64,000 nt of DNA from Desertifilum tharense IPPAS B-1220 (GTDB lineage Bacteria; Cyanobacteriota; Cyanobacteriia; Cyanobacteriales; Desertifilaceae), in the NCBI RefSeq assembly GCF_001746915.1, contig NZ_MJGC01000032.1:1-64000 (forward strand), written 5' to 3'. The notes under the pieces were generated by a model. It was not told the DNA's origin. It ran no database searches and saw nothing but the letters and a program-made list of their open reading frames with translations. Numbering within the stretch: position 1 is the stretch's first letter; the number at the start of each line of letters is the position of its first letter. Shown here one piece after another: positions 10,901-21,900 of this stretch. The translations under genes were made by a program, and so were the position numbers.

Positions 10901-13900
10901 CCGCTTCTCCCCGCCTACATGGTGCCAAGCGCCTTTATTCCCTTAGACAAGCTCCCCCTCACGCCAAGCGGCAAAGTCGATCGTCAAGCCCTGCCAGCCC
11001 CCGATCCGCAGCATTTTCTAGGGGAACGGCTGCTAATTGCCCCGGCGAACCCTACCGAGGAGTTGCTGGCGGGAATTTGGGCTGAAATTCTCCAAATTCC
11101 TGAAATTAGCCGAGAGGATAACTTCTTTGAGTTGGGCGGCCATTCCCTACTAGCGACGCGCGTCATTTCCCAAGTCCGCCAAGTCTTTGCAGTTGAGATT
11201 GCCCTACGCACCCTCTTTGAGAATCCCACCTTGGCTCAATGGGCGCAAGTGATTACCCAAGCGTCCCAAGACTATCAGGATTTCCCCCTCATTCCTACTT
11301 CTAGAGGCGCAACCGTTCCCCTCTCCTTTGCCCAGCAGCGGTTGTGGTTCCTGGCTCAGTTGGAACCCCACAGCACCGCCTATAATCTTTGCGGGGCGGT
11401 TCGCCTGGATGGAGTGTTAAACCGGGAAGCCTTAACCCAAAGCTTTAATGAAATTGTCCGCCGCCACGAAAGCCTCCGCACCACCTTTCACACCGTTGAC
11501 GGACGCCCGGTTGCCACTATCGCCCCGCAAGCACCGCTAGCCATTCCCCAGATAGAACTCTCGGAAACTGAAGTGCAGTCCTATCTGGAACAGGAGGCGC
11601 AAACGCCCTTCGACTTAACCCAGTCTCCCCTATTGCGGGTGAAGGTGCTGAAACTGGGGGAACAGTCTCATATTCTGCTGCTGGCGATGCACCATATTGC
11701 CTCGGATGGGTGGTCGCGGGGGATTTTGGTGCAAGAATTGGCGGTACTGTATCGCGCCTTCTGCCAAAACCAACCCTCTCCCTTACCGGAATTGCCCATT
11801 CAGTATGCAGACTTTGCGGTTTGGCAGCGTCAATGGTTGCAAGGGGAAGTTCTCACCTCCCAGTTGGCTTACTGGCAGCAGCAACTCTCAGGAGTGAGTA
11901 GCCTGCTAGCCTTACCGACAGACTTCCCGCGCCCGGTGGTGCAGCGCTACCAGGGGAAAGTACGGGTTCTCTCATTCTCTCTCGAACTCAGTCGCGCCCT
12001 CAAGACTCTCAGCCAGCAAACGGGCAGCACGTTATTTATGGTGCTGTTGGCGGTCTTTAATCTGCTGCTATCCCGCTATACTCGCAGTACGGATATTGTA
12101 GTCGGTTCCCCGATTGCCAATCGCAACCGCGCCGAGATTGAGGGGTTGATTGGTTTCTTTGTCAATACGCTGGTATTGCGGACGGATGTATCGGGAAATC
12201 CAACGTTTCGGGAATTGCTGGCGCGGGTACGGGAGGTAACGCTGGGGGCTTATGCCCATCAAGATTTACCTTTTGAACAGTTGGTAGAAGTTCTGAAGCC
12301 GGAACGTCATTTAAGCCACGCGCCGCTGTTCCAAGTGATGTTTAGCTTGCAGAATGCAGCGAATGTCCCGATGGAATGGCCGGGTTTAAAGCAAAGTCCG
12401 GTTGAGTTGACTAGCCATCATGCTAAGTTCGATCTCAATGTTTCTCTAGAAGAGACGCCTACAGGGTTAGTTGCGCGTTTTGAGTACAACACGGATTTAT
12501 TTCAAGCGGCGACAATTGACCGCATGGCAGGACATTTACAGCAATTATGCGCTGAAGTGGTTGCCCAGCCCGATGCTTGTCTCTCAACTTTCTCGTTACT
12601 GTCTCCCGCAGAACAGCACCAGCTTTTGGTGGAGTGGAACAACACCCAGGTAGATTATCCTCAACTGGGGTGTCTGCATCATTGGGTAGAACAACAGGTT
12701 GAACAAACCCCGGATGCTGTTGCAGTGGTTTTTGAAAACCACTCTCTTACCTATCGGCAACTCAATCTTAAAGCCAATCAACTCGCCCATCATCTCCAAT
12801 CTCTCGGCGTTGGGATAGAAACCTTAGTTGGAATCTGTACAGAACGTTCCCTAGAGATGGTTATCGCCCTATTAGCCATCCTTAAAGCGGGTGCGGCTTA
12901 CGTTCCCTTCGACCCGACTTATCCTAAAGCTAGATTAGCGTTCATGTTGCAAGACTCTCAAGTCCAAGTCTTGCTCACTCAATCTCATCTGATTGAGAGC
13001 TTACCCCAACATCAAGCCCAAATCGTTGATTTAGAGAGCGATTTCTCAACTTATCCAGCAGACAATCTTCAGGTAAAAGTTACCCCGGATAACTTAGCTT
13101 ACGTTATCTATACCTCTGGTTCCACAGGACAACCCAAAGGGGCGATGAACTTGCATCGAGGAGTTGTTAACCGTCTCTTGTGGATGCAAGAAGCGTATCA
13201 ACTGCATTCTGATGACCGAATTTTACAGAAAACCCCATTCAGCTTTGATGTTTCGGTTTGGGAATTCTTCTGGCCTTTAATCACAGGTGCTAGATTAATT
13301 GTCGCCCAACCCGGAGGACATCAGGATAGTCATTACTTAGTCAATCTCATCCAATCTCAACAGATTACTACCTTGCATTTCGTCCCCTCCATGCTGCAAG
13401 TCTTTCTCCAAGAAACCGGAGTCGAGACTTGCCAGAGTCTCAAACGAGTGATTTGTAGTGGAGAAGCCTTAAGTTGGGAATTACAACAGCGCTTCTTTAG
13501 CAAACTGAAAGCCCAACTGCATAATCTCTATGGCCCAACTGAAGCCGCCATTGATGTCACCTTCTGGGAATGTCATTCAGACAGTCAATTAGGGAAAGTT
13601 CCGATTGGCAGACCTATAGCTAATACCGAGATTTATATTCTAGACGAACATCAACAACCCGTCCCCATCGGCGTAGCAGGAGAATTACATATTGGTGGAA
13701 TGGGATTAGCCAGAGGATACTTAAATCGACCGGAATTAACCGCTGAAAAGTTTATCTCAAATCCCTTTAAGGCAGGGAAGCTATATAAAACAGGAGACTT
13801 GGCGAGATATGTAGAAACTGGAGAGATTGAATATTTAGGAAGAATCGACCATCAGGTCAAACTGAGAGGATTGCGGATTGAATTAGGGGAAATTGAGGCA

Positions 13901-14518
13901 ACTTTACTTCAGCATCCAGAGGTTCAGGAATCGGTTGTGCTGTTGCGCGAAGATACGCCCGGTTATCCGCGCCTAGTTGCCTATTTGGTGATGGATGCAG
14001 GAGTTAGCCTTAATGTGACAGAACTGCGAAACTTTTTAATGGATAAACTTCCCGAATATATGATTCCTTCGGGTTGGGTTTCGCTGGCTGCTTTGCCGCT
14101 GAGTACGAATGGTAAAATCGATCGGCGATCGCTCCCACTTCCTCCCTCAATTCGCCCCGACAGCGAAAGCGAAATTATCTTACCCCGAAATCAGATTGAA
14201 TCTAAGCTTGCTCAGATTTGGTGCAAAGTTCTACAGGTTGAACGGGTTAGCGTTCAAGACAATTTCTTCGATCTGGGCGGACATTCGCTTCTATTGATTG
14301 AGGTAAATAGTCATATCAAAGCTCAATTCAATCTCAATTTACCCATTGTTGAACTCTTTAGACATCCCACGTTGCAAATGCTAGCTCAATGCATTAATTC
14401 TATTGATTGTCAAGCCCCAGGCAAACCTCAAGCGAGTCTTTCTAACGAAAAAATAGCCACTCAAAAAACCAAACAAAAACAACGCTTGCAGAAAATGAAA
14501 TCCTTGAAAAATATATAA
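7985..14518 (+). CDS. Two-module NRPS: docking-C-A(Lys-like)-PCP-C-A(Ser)-PCP
   Basis: This 2177-residue protein adds two amino acids. Residues 1-55 are a TubC-like docking domain. C1 carries HHLVSDG. The A1 code reads DAEDIGSIVK; two acidic pocket residues and its likeness to the bacitracin Lys code DAESIGSVCK suggest Lys or another basic residue, tentatively. The PCP1 serine is Ser1054. C2 carries HHIASDG. The A2 code reads DVWHISLIDK, essentially the canonical Ser code (DVWHLSLIDK). The PCP2 serine is Ser2101. There is no epimerization, methylation or thioesterase domain. A2 is nearly copied in the later Ser module (repeat entries at 12,603 and 20,319). The basic C-terminus (KQKQRLQKMKSLKNI) resembles that of the first NRPS, and both precede a PKS, so it is probably a docking tail. 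The start overlaps the preceding stop by 4 bases, consistent with one operon. Confidence 0.94.
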   Translation: MNSLEALLTRLSQLQVKIWVEGDKLRYSAPEGVLTAELKQQLRDRKQEAIARLQQSAPISPTPRNAPLPLSFAQQRGWFLAQREGDSALSNLAVQLTIRGSLSVAGLERSLQAIIQRHEILRTTLPERGGIPVQEIAPRVPLTLQAIPASPDEVERQIQQAVHQPFHLEAEVPFRLQLWQTGESEYLLLLVMHHLVSDGWSMGVLFRELNLLYAAFSQGQPPALPPLPIQYADYAVWQQQTLNATFLATELAYWQQQLQGAPARLTLPADRPRQGVQTYRGTTEAVVLSASLTAALKAFSQQMGATLFMTLLAAFKVLLYRYSGQTDLVVGTPVANRNRVELEGLIGFFINPLVLRTDLSGDPSFRELLGRVRQVTLGAYAHQNLPFEKLVEALQLPRDPGYSPLFQVMFVLQNAISVADIQLPGLEVHHARVDTETSQFDLTLDLIEERTEIRGKVEYNTDLFDRETIVRAIAHWQTLLAAIVADPDACISHLPLLTSTEQQQLIAWNPPPVTPVGCLLQQFTAQVAAKPDAVAIESGEGKLTYGELNAKTNQLARYLQQLGVKPDTLVGVCLGRSPLQIIAILAILKAGGAYVPLDPAYPTERLSFILSDAQISLVLTQTDIVNQLPAEHLHYLCLDTEGSVIATQASDNLENRATASHLAYIIYTSGSTGKPKGVAIERHSLANYTEAAIAAYQIARGERVLQFASISFDAAAEEIFPTLLQGATLVLRTEEMLSSIPQFLQTCQAWQITVLDLPTAFWHQLVAELPALNLPDSLRLVIIGGEAALPEPLATWHQYASPDIRLVNSYGPTEATIVTTLCDLSPSVTGVPIGKPVRNAQTYVLDAQLQPVPIGIPGELYIGGRGIARGYLNRPELTAERFIPNPFQPGTRLYRTGDRVRYRRDGNLEFLGRIDHQIKLRGFRIELTEIETTLRQHPQVDDAVVRVQSEQQQLIAYVVTPTQPAELRQFLSPLLPAYMVPSAFIPLDKLPLTPSGKVDRQALPAPDPQHFLGERLLIAPANPTEELLAGIWAEILQIPEISREDNFFELGGHSLLATRVISQVRQVFAVEIALRTLFENPTLAQWAQVITQASQDYQDFPLIPTSRGATVPLSFAQQRLWFLAQLEPHSTAYNLCGAVRLDGVLNREALTQSFNEIVRRHESLRTTFHTVDGRPVATIAPQAPLAIPQIELSETEVQSYLEQEAQTPFDLTQSPLLRVKVLKLGEQSHILLLAMHHIASDGWSRGILVQELAVLYRAFCQNQPSPLPELPIQYADFAVWQRQWLQGEVLTSQLAYWQQQLSGVSSLLALPTDFPRPVVQRYQGKVRVLSFSLELSRALKTLSQQTGSTLFMVLLAVFNLLLSRYTRSTDIVVGSPIANRNRAEIEGLIGFFVNTLVLRTDVSGNPTFRELLARVREVTLGAYAHQDLPFEQLVEVLKPERHLSHAPLFQVMFSLQNAANVPMEWPGLKQSPVELTSHHAKFDLNVSLEETPTGLVARFEYNTDLFQAATIDRMAGHLQQLCAEVVAQPDACLSTFSLLSPAEQHQLLVEWNNTQVDYPQLGCLHHWVEQQVEQTPDAVAVVFENHSLTYRQLNLKANQLAHHLQSLGVGIETLVGICTERSLEMVIALLAILKAGAAYVPFDPTYPKARLAFMLQDSQVQVLLTQSHLIESLPQHQAQIVDLESDFSTYPADNLQVKVTPDNLAYVIYTSGSTGQPKGAMNLHRGVVNRLLWMQEAYQLHSDDRILQKTPFSFDVSVWEFFWPLITGARLIVAQPGGHQDSHYLVNLIQSQQITTLHFVPSMLQVFLQETGVETCQSLKRVICSGEALSWELQQRFFSKLKAQLHNLYGPTEAAIDVTFWECHSDSQLGKVPIGRPIANTEIYILDEHQQPVPIGVAGELHIGGMGLARGYLNRPELTAEKFISNPFKAGKLYKTGDLARYVETGEIEYLGRIDHQVKLRGLRIELGEIEATLLQHPEVQESVVLLREDTPGYPRLVAYLVMDAGVSLNVTELRNFLMDKLPEYMIPSGWVSLAALPLSTNGKIDRRSLPLPPSIRPDSESEIILPRNQIESKLAQIWCKVLQVERVSVQDNFFDLGGHSLLLIEVNSHIKAQFNLNLPIVELFRHPTLQMLAQCINSIDCQAPGKPQASLSNEKIATQKTKQKQRLQKMKSLKNI
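12603..13917 (+). repeat. Duplicated serine adenylation tract, copy 1
   Basis: These 1315 bases match 20,319-21,633 in the same orientation and at the same length, with roughly nine in ten bases identical by eye. One run of about 135 identical bases starts near 13,015. The tract covers the C-A linker and the A domain through core motif A8 (LGEIEATLLQHP). Similarity stops abruptly afterwards, before the PCP. This fits a duplication or gene conversion of the specificity-bearing part of the A domain. Confidence 0.9.
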
Positions 14519-14561
14519 CCTTCAATCTCTCTTTCCTCTATCCTTCAAACTGCTCAACCCA

Positions 14562-17500
14562 ATGAACGATTTGCCAACCTCCTTAGAAATACCAGATACC
14601 GCGATTGCAATTGTCGGAATGGCGGGACGATTCCCCCAAGCTCAAAATTTAGAGGCCTTTTGGCAGAACTTAAAAAACGGCAAAGAATCCATTACTTTCT
14701 TTAGCGATGAAGAACTGCAAGCAGCGGGCGTCGATCCTGCTACCTTGAGCGATCCTAACTTTGTGAAAGCGCGGGCAATTTTAGATGAAGTGGAAGGGTT
14801 TGACGCGGGCTTGTTTGGGTTAAGTCCGCGAGAAGCCGAAATTACCGATCCGCAACATCGCCTCTTTTTAGAATCTGCGTGGGAAGCGTTAGAAAATGCG
14901 GGATATGACGCGCCCAGATATCCGGGAGCCATTGGTGTTTTTGCGGGTTCGAGTTTAAGCAGTTATTTACTCAACGCCTGCTTGAATCCCCAGCTTAAAA
15001 ATACGGTAGATTTGCATCAATTAGCGATTGGGAATGATAAGGATTTTCTAACCACGCGAGTCGCGTATAAGCTGAACTTAAAAGGACCGAGTTATACGGT
15101 ACAAACGGCTTGTTCTACTTCCCTAGTCGCAGTCCATTTAGCCTGTCAAAGCCTGTTAAATGGGGAGTGCGACATGGCCTTAGCCGGGGGCGTTTCAATT
15201 AGCGCGGCTCGGAAAATGGGCTATTTTTACCATGAGGGGGGTATTGGTTCAATTGATGGGCATTGTCGCGCCTTTGATGCTGCTGCGAAAGGTACTGTAG
15301 GCGGGGAAGGCGTCGGTATTGTGGTTTTGAAGCGCCTCGAAGATGCCTTGAACGATCGCGATCGCATTCAAGCGGTGATTCGCGGATCGGCGATTAACAA
15401 CGATGGGGCCTTGAAAGTTAGCTATACCGCGCCCAGCCTCGACAGTCAAGCCCAGGCGATCCGGATGGCGATCGCGATCGCGGAAATTCCCCCCGAAAGC
15501 CTTACCTATATTGAAACCCACGGTACGGGAACCCCTTTAGGCGATCCAATTGAAATTGCCGCTTTAACCCAAGCCTTTAGCAGTTCTCAGCGGGGGTTCT
15601 GTGCCATTGGATCGGTGAAAACCAATATCGGCCATTTAGACGCGGCGGCGGGAATAGCGGGGTTAATTAAAACCGTTCTCGCCCTGCAACACCAACAAAT
15701 TCCCCCCAGCCTACACTTCCAGCAACCCAACCCCCAGATTGATTTTGCCAACAGTCCCTTCTATGTCAATACCCAACTCTCGGCTTGGGAAGCCCACGCA
15801 ACGCCGCGCCGCGCTGGGGTGAGTTCCTTTGGCATCGGGGGTACGAACGCCCACGTTATTTTAGAAGAAGCGCCGCCTGTAGTGCCATCCCCTCCGGCAG
15901 AGTCTGGGCAAGTGCTGCGACTCTCCGCCAAAACCGAAACCGCCTTAGAAACAGCGACTGCGAATTTAGTCCAACATCTGCAACAGCATCCCGATCTCAA
16001 CTTAGCCGATGTTGCCTATACCTTACATCTCGGTCGCCGTCCCTTAGAGTATCGGCGGGCGGTGGTTTGTCAAACCGTAGCAGAGGCGATCGCAGCCTTC
16101 ACCCATCCCCCCACCTCCAGTTATTGTAAAACGGGCGATCGCCCCATTGCCTTCCTGTTTCCCGGACAAGGTTCTCAATACCTGAACATGGCGCGGGAAC
16201 TCTACGACAGCGAACCCACCGTTCGCCATTGGATCGATCGCGGCTGCGAAGTTCTACAACCGCATCTAGGTTTAGACTTGCGTTCCCGGCTTTACTCAGA
16301 AATAGACCAACTGACGCCTACGGCAATTGCCCAACCCGCCCTATTTGTAGTGGAATATGCCCTAGCGCAACTGTGGATGTCTTGGGGCGTCGTGCCCGAT
16401 GTCGCGTTAGGACATAGCATTGGCGAATATGTCGCCGCCACCCTAGCCGGGGTGTTTACCTTTGAAGATGCCTTAACCCTCGTCGCCAAGCGGGGATACT
16501 GGATGCAACAACAGCCGCCAGGGGCGATGCTAGCGGTGCAACAGCAGGCGGATCGGCTGGAATTAGGGGAAAACCTCTGGTTAGCGGCATACAATAGCCC
16601 GACGCATTGCGTGGTTTCTGGCACCTTCGCCGCCATAGATGCCCTGCAACACCAGTTAGAACAAGCGGGGATAGGCTGTCGGTGCTTGCAAACCTCCCAT
16701 GCCTTCCATTCTCCCCTGATGGGCGATGCGGTTGCGCCGTTGGTGGAATTGGTGCGGACGTTGCCCCTACAACCGCCCCGTTTTCCCTTCCTCTCCAATG
16801 TTACGGGAACTTGGATTACGGCCGCTCAAGCCACCGATCCGCATTACTGGGGAGAGCATTTAATCAACTCCGTACAGTTTAGCCAAGGCGCTGCCGAACT
16901 GCTGAAAGACCCAGACCGGATTTTGATCGAAGTGGGGCCCGGTCGCACGTTAAGCCGCCTCAGCCAGCAGCAAAGCTCCTCTCAGATGATTTTGACGACA
17001 CTGCGCCATCCCCAAGAACAGCACTCGGATCGCGCCTTTATTCTCAATACCGTCGCCCAACTGTGGCTGGCGGGGGTGGAGGTTAACCCGTCTGAATTCT
17101 ACGCAACTCCTCGTTCTCGCGTACCGCTGCCCACCTATCCCTTTGAACGCCAGCGCTATTGGCTAGAACCCCATCCCCAGTTTCAAGCCTTGGTGGGACA
17201 AAACCCCCGCAACTTTCAACACAGGGAGATTTCAGACTGGTTTTATCTGCCTTCCTGGAAGCGATCGCTCTTGCCCCAAAGTTCGGCCGCCAGCGGTTGC
17301 GTGTGGGTTCTGATGCCAGAGAGTGCGGAGGGAAGTGAATTCATCCAGCAGTTGCAAGCGCGGGGGGTAATGGCGATCGCCATATCCTCACCCCATCCCG
17401 ACTACCCCGCCCTGTTACAGAAAGGTTGCCCCACTCAAATTATCTACGGTTGGGGGTTAAGCAACCCCTCGCTGACCCATGTTGAGAACCTGCTAGCCCT

Positions 17501-18908
17501 CGTGCAAACCCTGGGGGCGGCGAATATAACCCAACCCCTGACGCTGACGGTGGTGTCTAACCAAGTGCAGGAGGTGACGGGGTTAGAACGGGGAGAACCG
17601 GAAGAGGCGATCGCCCTGGCAGCTTGTAACGTCATTCCCCTGGAATACCCCAATATCACCTGTCGCAGCATCGATATCATGTGGCCTTCCCCAGAAGCGA
17701 TCGCCCAACTGGTGGCGGAAGTCACCTCCAACAGCCGCGATCCAGTTGTTGCCTATCGCGGATCGCATCGCTGGCTGCCGAGTTACGAACCCGTGCGGTT
17801 AACGGCGACAACGCCCCAACGGTTGCGCCATCAAGGGGTGTATTTAATTACTGGAGGACTGGGGGGTATTGGGTTCGCCTTGGCGGAATATCTCGCCCGT
17901 ACCGTCCAAGCGCGGTTAATTCTGGTGGGACGAACGGCGAAAACGGCTGAGAAAGTCCCGGTTTTAGAGGCATTAGGGGCCCAAGTGCTAGTCGTACAGG
18001 CAGATATTACCTGTCGCGAACAACTGCAACCCGCGATCGCTCTAGCGACGCAACGCTTCGGCCCGATCCACGGGGTTATCCATGCCGCCGGTATCCCTGG
18101 AGGCGGGACAATTCAACGCCTCGCGCCCGCACAACTGCATCGCACCCTCGCCCCCAAGGTGACGGGAACCCGCCTGTTGGCCGAACTGTTACAAGATGCC
18201 CCCCTCGACTTCTTCTACTGCTGTTCTTCCCTGAACAGTATGGTTGGCGTTCCCGGTTTGGTGGACTATTGCGCCGCCAATGCCTTCCTCGATGCCTTTG
18301 CCCGCACCCACCCGGCCGCCTGTGCCATTAATTGGGGCCGCTGGCAGGTGGGGATGATGGCCGGGTCAACGGAGGGAATGACGGTACAGGAAGGGGTTGC
18401 CGCCTTTGAGCGGATTTTAAGCAGTCCCCCGATGGCTCAAATTATTGTATCGCCGGAAGACTTTGCCACCCTGCAAGCGCGATCGCGACAGGTGACGGCG
18501 TGGCAGGCACAACTCACGGCACAGGTGACGGCAAAACCCGCCCATCCTCGTCCCCCCCTGGAGACGCCCTACACGGCCCCCCGCAATGGCGTGGAAAGCG
18601 AAATTGCCCAGCTATCTCAGCAATTGCTAGGGGTTGAACCTGTGGGGGTAGAGGATAACTTTTTTGAGTTGGGGGGTGACTCGCTGATGGCGACGATGTT
18701 GATCTCGCGACTGAGCAAAAATTTTAACCTCGAACTTGCTCCCGCCAGCTTTTTCCACGCGCCCACAGTCGCCGCTTTGGGGGAAACGATCGTCGAACAG
18801 CTTGCCGTCAGGAGCGATCGCCAACTCCTGAACCAAGCCTTAGCGGAGATTGAAATGCTCTCTGAAGACGAGGTACAGGCCCTGCTTGCAACAACTGGGG
18901 GGATCTGA
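14562..18908 (+). CDS. Type I PKS module KS-AT-KR-ACP (second)
   Basis: This 1448-residue protein is a second reducing C2 extension module with the same layout as the one at 3651. KS has active Cys184 (TACSTSL), THGTGT and KTNIGH. AT has Ser619 in GHSIGEY and the HAFHS malonyl signature. KR begins with GGLGGIG at about 1098 and has a YCAAN active site. The ACP serine is Ser1374 in GGDSLMA. No dehydratase is present, so a beta-hydroxy intermediate is expected; following a Ser module this would give a statine-like gamma-amino-beta-hydroxy unit. The C-terminal tail (EIEMLSEDEVQALLAT) is a helix of a type often found on ACPs that hand over to NRPSs. The following protein starts with a matching helix (LSPEKRQLLLERL). 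The TGA stop shares its final A with the next ATG. Confidence 0.93.
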   Translation: MNDLPTSLEIPDTAIAIVGMAGRFPQAQNLEAFWQNLKNGKESITFFSDEELQAAGVDPATLSDPNFVKARAILDEVEGFDAGLFGLSPREAEITDPQHRLFLESAWEALENAGYDAPRYPGAIGVFAGSSLSSYLLNACLNPQLKNTVDLHQLAIGNDKDFLTTRVAYKLNLKGPSYTVQTACSTSLVAVHLACQSLLNGECDMALAGGVSISAARKMGYFYHEGGIGSIDGHCRAFDAAAKGTVGGEGVGIVVLKRLEDALNDRDRIQAVIRGSAINNDGALKVSYTAPSLDSQAQAIRMAIAIAEIPPESLTYIETHGTGTPLGDPIEIAALTQAFSSSQRGFCAIGSVKTNIGHLDAAAGIAGLIKTVLALQHQQIPPSLHFQQPNPQIDFANSPFYVNTQLSAWEAHATPRRAGVSSFGIGGTNAHVILEEAPPVVPSPPAESGQVLRLSAKTETALETATANLVQHLQQHPDLNLADVAYTLHLGRRPLEYRRAVVCQTVAEAIAAFTHPPTSSYCKTGDRPIAFLFPGQGSQYLNMARELYDSEPTVRHWIDRGCEVLQPHLGLDLRSRLYSEIDQLTPTAIAQPALFVVEYALAQLWMSWGVVPDVALGHSIGEYVAATLAGVFTFEDALTLVAKRGYWMQQQPPGAMLAVQQQADRLELGENLWLAAYNSPTHCVVSGTFAAIDALQHQLEQAGIGCRCLQTSHAFHSPLMGDAVAPLVELVRTLPLQPPRFPFLSNVTGTWITAAQATDPHYWGEHLINSVQFSQGAAELLKDPDRILIEVGPGRTLSRLSQQQSSSQMILTTLRHPQEQHSDRAFILNTVAQLWLAGVEVNPSEFYATPRSRVPLPTYPFERQRYWLEPHPQFQALVGQNPRNFQHREISDWFYLPSWKRSLLPQSSAASGCVWVLMPESAEGSEFIQQLQARGVMAIAISSPHPDYPALLQKGCPTQIIYGWGLSNPSLTHVENLLALVQTLGAANITQPLTLTVVSNQVQEVTGLERGEPEEAIALAACNVIPLEYPNITCRSIDIMWPSPEAIAQLVAEVTSNSRDPVVAYRGSHRWLPSYEPVRLTATTPQRLRHQGVYLITGGLGGIGFALAEYLARTVQARLILVGRTAKTAEKVPVLEALGAQVLVVQADITCREQLQPAIALATQRFGPIHGVIHAAGIPGGGTIQRLAPAQLHRTLAPKVTGTRLLAELLQDAPLDFFYCCSSLNSMVGVPGLVDYCAANAFLDAFARTHPAACAINWGRWQVGMMAGSTEGMTVQEGVAAFERILSSPPMAQIIVSPEDFATLQARSRQVTAWQAQLTAQVTAKPAHPRPPLETPYTAPRNGVESEIAQLSQQLLGVEPVGVEDNFFELGGDSLMATMLISRLSKNFNLELAPASFFHAPTVAALGETIVEQLAVRSDRQLLNQALAEIEMLSEDEVQALLATTGGI

Positions 18909-21900
18909 TGCACGAACTTAACCAACGCCTTGCCAATTTGTCGCCAGAAAAACGCCAACTTCTCCTCGAACGGCTTAAACAAGTTAAACCTAACGCCATT
19001 GGGCCCCAACCCCGCACCGGAGAACCGTTAGCGCTTTCTTTCCCTCAGCAACGGCTGTGGCTGCTCGATCGGTTGGAACCGCAAAACCCGACCTACAATA
19101 TCCCCCAGGCCTATCGCTTGCGAGGGGTTGTGGATGTCGGGAGGTTGCGCGATAGCCTCAATCGTGCGATCGCCCGTCACGAAGCCCTCCGCACGGTGTT
19201 TCAAGAACGGGATGGACAACCCCAACAGAGAATACTTCCTCACCTGACTCTGGCGCTACCCGTCATTGACTTGCAACCCCTACCCCCCCAAGAACGGGAA
19301 CGGCAGGTGCAACAGCAGGCGATCGCGGCGGCTCAATTTGCGTTTAACCTCAGCCAGGGGCCTCTATTACGCGCCCTGTTGCTGCAACTCGACTCCGCAG
19401 ACTGGGTTTTGCTGCTGACGATCCATCACATTATTGCCGATGGCTGGTCGATCGGGATTTTGATGCAGGAACTCAGCCGCCTGTATGTCTGTGCAGCCTT
19501 ACCGGAATTGCCCATTCAATATGCTGACTTTGCGGTTTGGCAAAAACAAACCTTTGGCGGCGAAAAACGGGAAGTGCAACTCGCCTATTGGCAGCAGCAA
19601 CTAGCAGGGGTAAATTCAACGCTAACTCTACCCAGCGATCGCCCCCGCCCTGCCGTGCTGACTTCTAGCGGCGCTACCCAGTCTCTCCGGCTTTCTGCGT
19701 CCCTGTCCCAGGATTTGAAACTTTTGAGCCAAAAAGCAGGTGTCACCCTATTCGTGACGCTGCTAGCCGCCTTTCAAACCCTGCTTTACCGCTATACGCA
19801 ACAGGTGGATATTGCCGTCGGGACAACGGTTTCCGGTCGCGATCGCGCCGAGACGCAAAGCTTAATAGGCTTGTTTGTCAATACCCTAGTCATGCGGACG
19901 GACTTGTCGGGAAACCCCAGTTTCCGCCAACTCTTAAACCGCGTTCGCCAGGTGGCTTTTGGGGCTTACGCCCACCAAGATTTACCCTTTGAGCAATTAG
20001 TAGAAGAACTCCGCCTAGAACGGAGTCTCAGCCATACGCCCCTCTTTCAAATCCTGTTTCAGTTGCAAAATCTGCCAATGACGCCTCTGTCGCTACCAGG
20101 CGTAGAAGTCAGTCGCTTACCCTTCGATCCCGGAACGGCGCGGTTTGACTTAACGCTGGAGATGGTGGAAACCGAGGATGGCTTAATGGCGATCGCTCAA
20201 TATCGTACCGATTTATTTACCGCCCAGACCATTACCCGAATGCTGGAGGGATACCAAACCTTACTTGCTGGTATTATCGCCAATCCCGATCGCGCGATCG
20301 CAACTCTCCCCCTCCTCACTCCCGCAGAACAGCATCAGCTTCTAGTGGAATGGAACAACACCCAGGTAGACTATCCTCAACAAGGATGTCTGCATCATTG
20401 GGTAGAACAACAGGTTGAACAGACTCCCGATGCTATTGCAGTAGTTTTTGAAAACCACTCTCTCACCTATCGGCAACTCAATCTTAAAGCCAATCAACTC
20501 GCCCGTCATCTCCAGTCTCTCGGCGTTGGAGTCGAAACCTTAGTTGGGATATCTACAGAACGTTCCCTAGAGATGGTTATTGCACTCTTAGCCATCCTCA
20601 AAGCCGGTGCAGCTTACGTTCCCTTTGACCCCACTTATCCTAAAGCTAGACTCGCGTTCATGTTACAAGACTCTCAAGTCCAAGTCTTGTTAACTCAATC
20701 TCATCTGATTGAAAGCTTACCCCAACATCCAGCCCAAATCGTTGATTTAGAGAGCGATTTCTCAACTTATCCAGCAGACAATCTTCAGGTAAAAGTTACC
20801 CCGGATAACTTAGCTTACGTTATCTATACCTCTGGTTCCACAGGACAACCCAAAGGGGCGATGAACCTGCATCGAGGCGTAGTCAACCGCTTGTTGTGGA
20901 TGCAAGAAGCTTATGGTTTAACTACAACTGACCGCATTCTACAAAAAACTCCCTTCAGCTTTGATGTCTCGGTTTGGGAATTCTTCTGGCCTTTAATCAC
21001 AGGTGCGAGATTAATTGTTGCTCAACCGGGAGGACATCAGGATAGTCATTACTTAGTCAATCTCATCCAATCTCAACAGATTACAACACTTCATTTCGTC
21101 CCCTCCATGCTGCAAGTCTTTCTCCAAGAACCCGGAGTCGAGAATTGTCAGAGTCTCAAACAAGTGATTTGTAGTGGAGAAGCCTTAAGTTGGGAACTAC
21201 AACAGCGATACTTTAGCAAACTGAAAGCCCAACTGCATAATTTATATGGCCCAACTGAAGCCGCCATTGATGTCACCTTCTGGGAATGTCATCCAGACAG
21301 TCAATTAGGGAAAGTTCCGATTGGCAGACCGATAGCTAATACCGAGATTTATATTCTAGACGAACATCAACAACCCGTCCCCATCGGCGTAGCGGGAGAA
21401 TTGCATATTGGTGGAATGGGGTTAGCCAGAGGATACCTAAATCGACCGGAACTAACCGCTGAAAAGTTTATCTCAAATCCCTTTAAGCCAGGGAGATTAT
21501 ATAAAACGGGAGACTTAGCGAGATATTTAGAGACGGGAGAGATTGAATATTTAGGAAGAATCGACCATCAGGTGAAACTGAGAGGATTGCGGATTGAATT
21601 AGGAGAAATTGAGGCAACTTTACTTCAGCATCCCGATATTCTCGCTTGCACAATTACAGTCATTCGCGATTATCTCGCGGCCTATGTTGTGCTTTCCCCC
21701 CAGGCGAGTTTGAACGTTGAACAATTGCAGCAATTTCTCCAACAAACCCTTCCCGATTATATGATTCCGGCGGTGTTTGTCCCCCTAGCAGAATTGCCCC
21801 TGACTCCCAATGGCAAACTAGACCGTAGCGCCCTCCCCGCGCCCGATATCGCGCCCGTACAGGCGACCTTTATCCCCCCTCGCAACCCCACAGAAACCTG

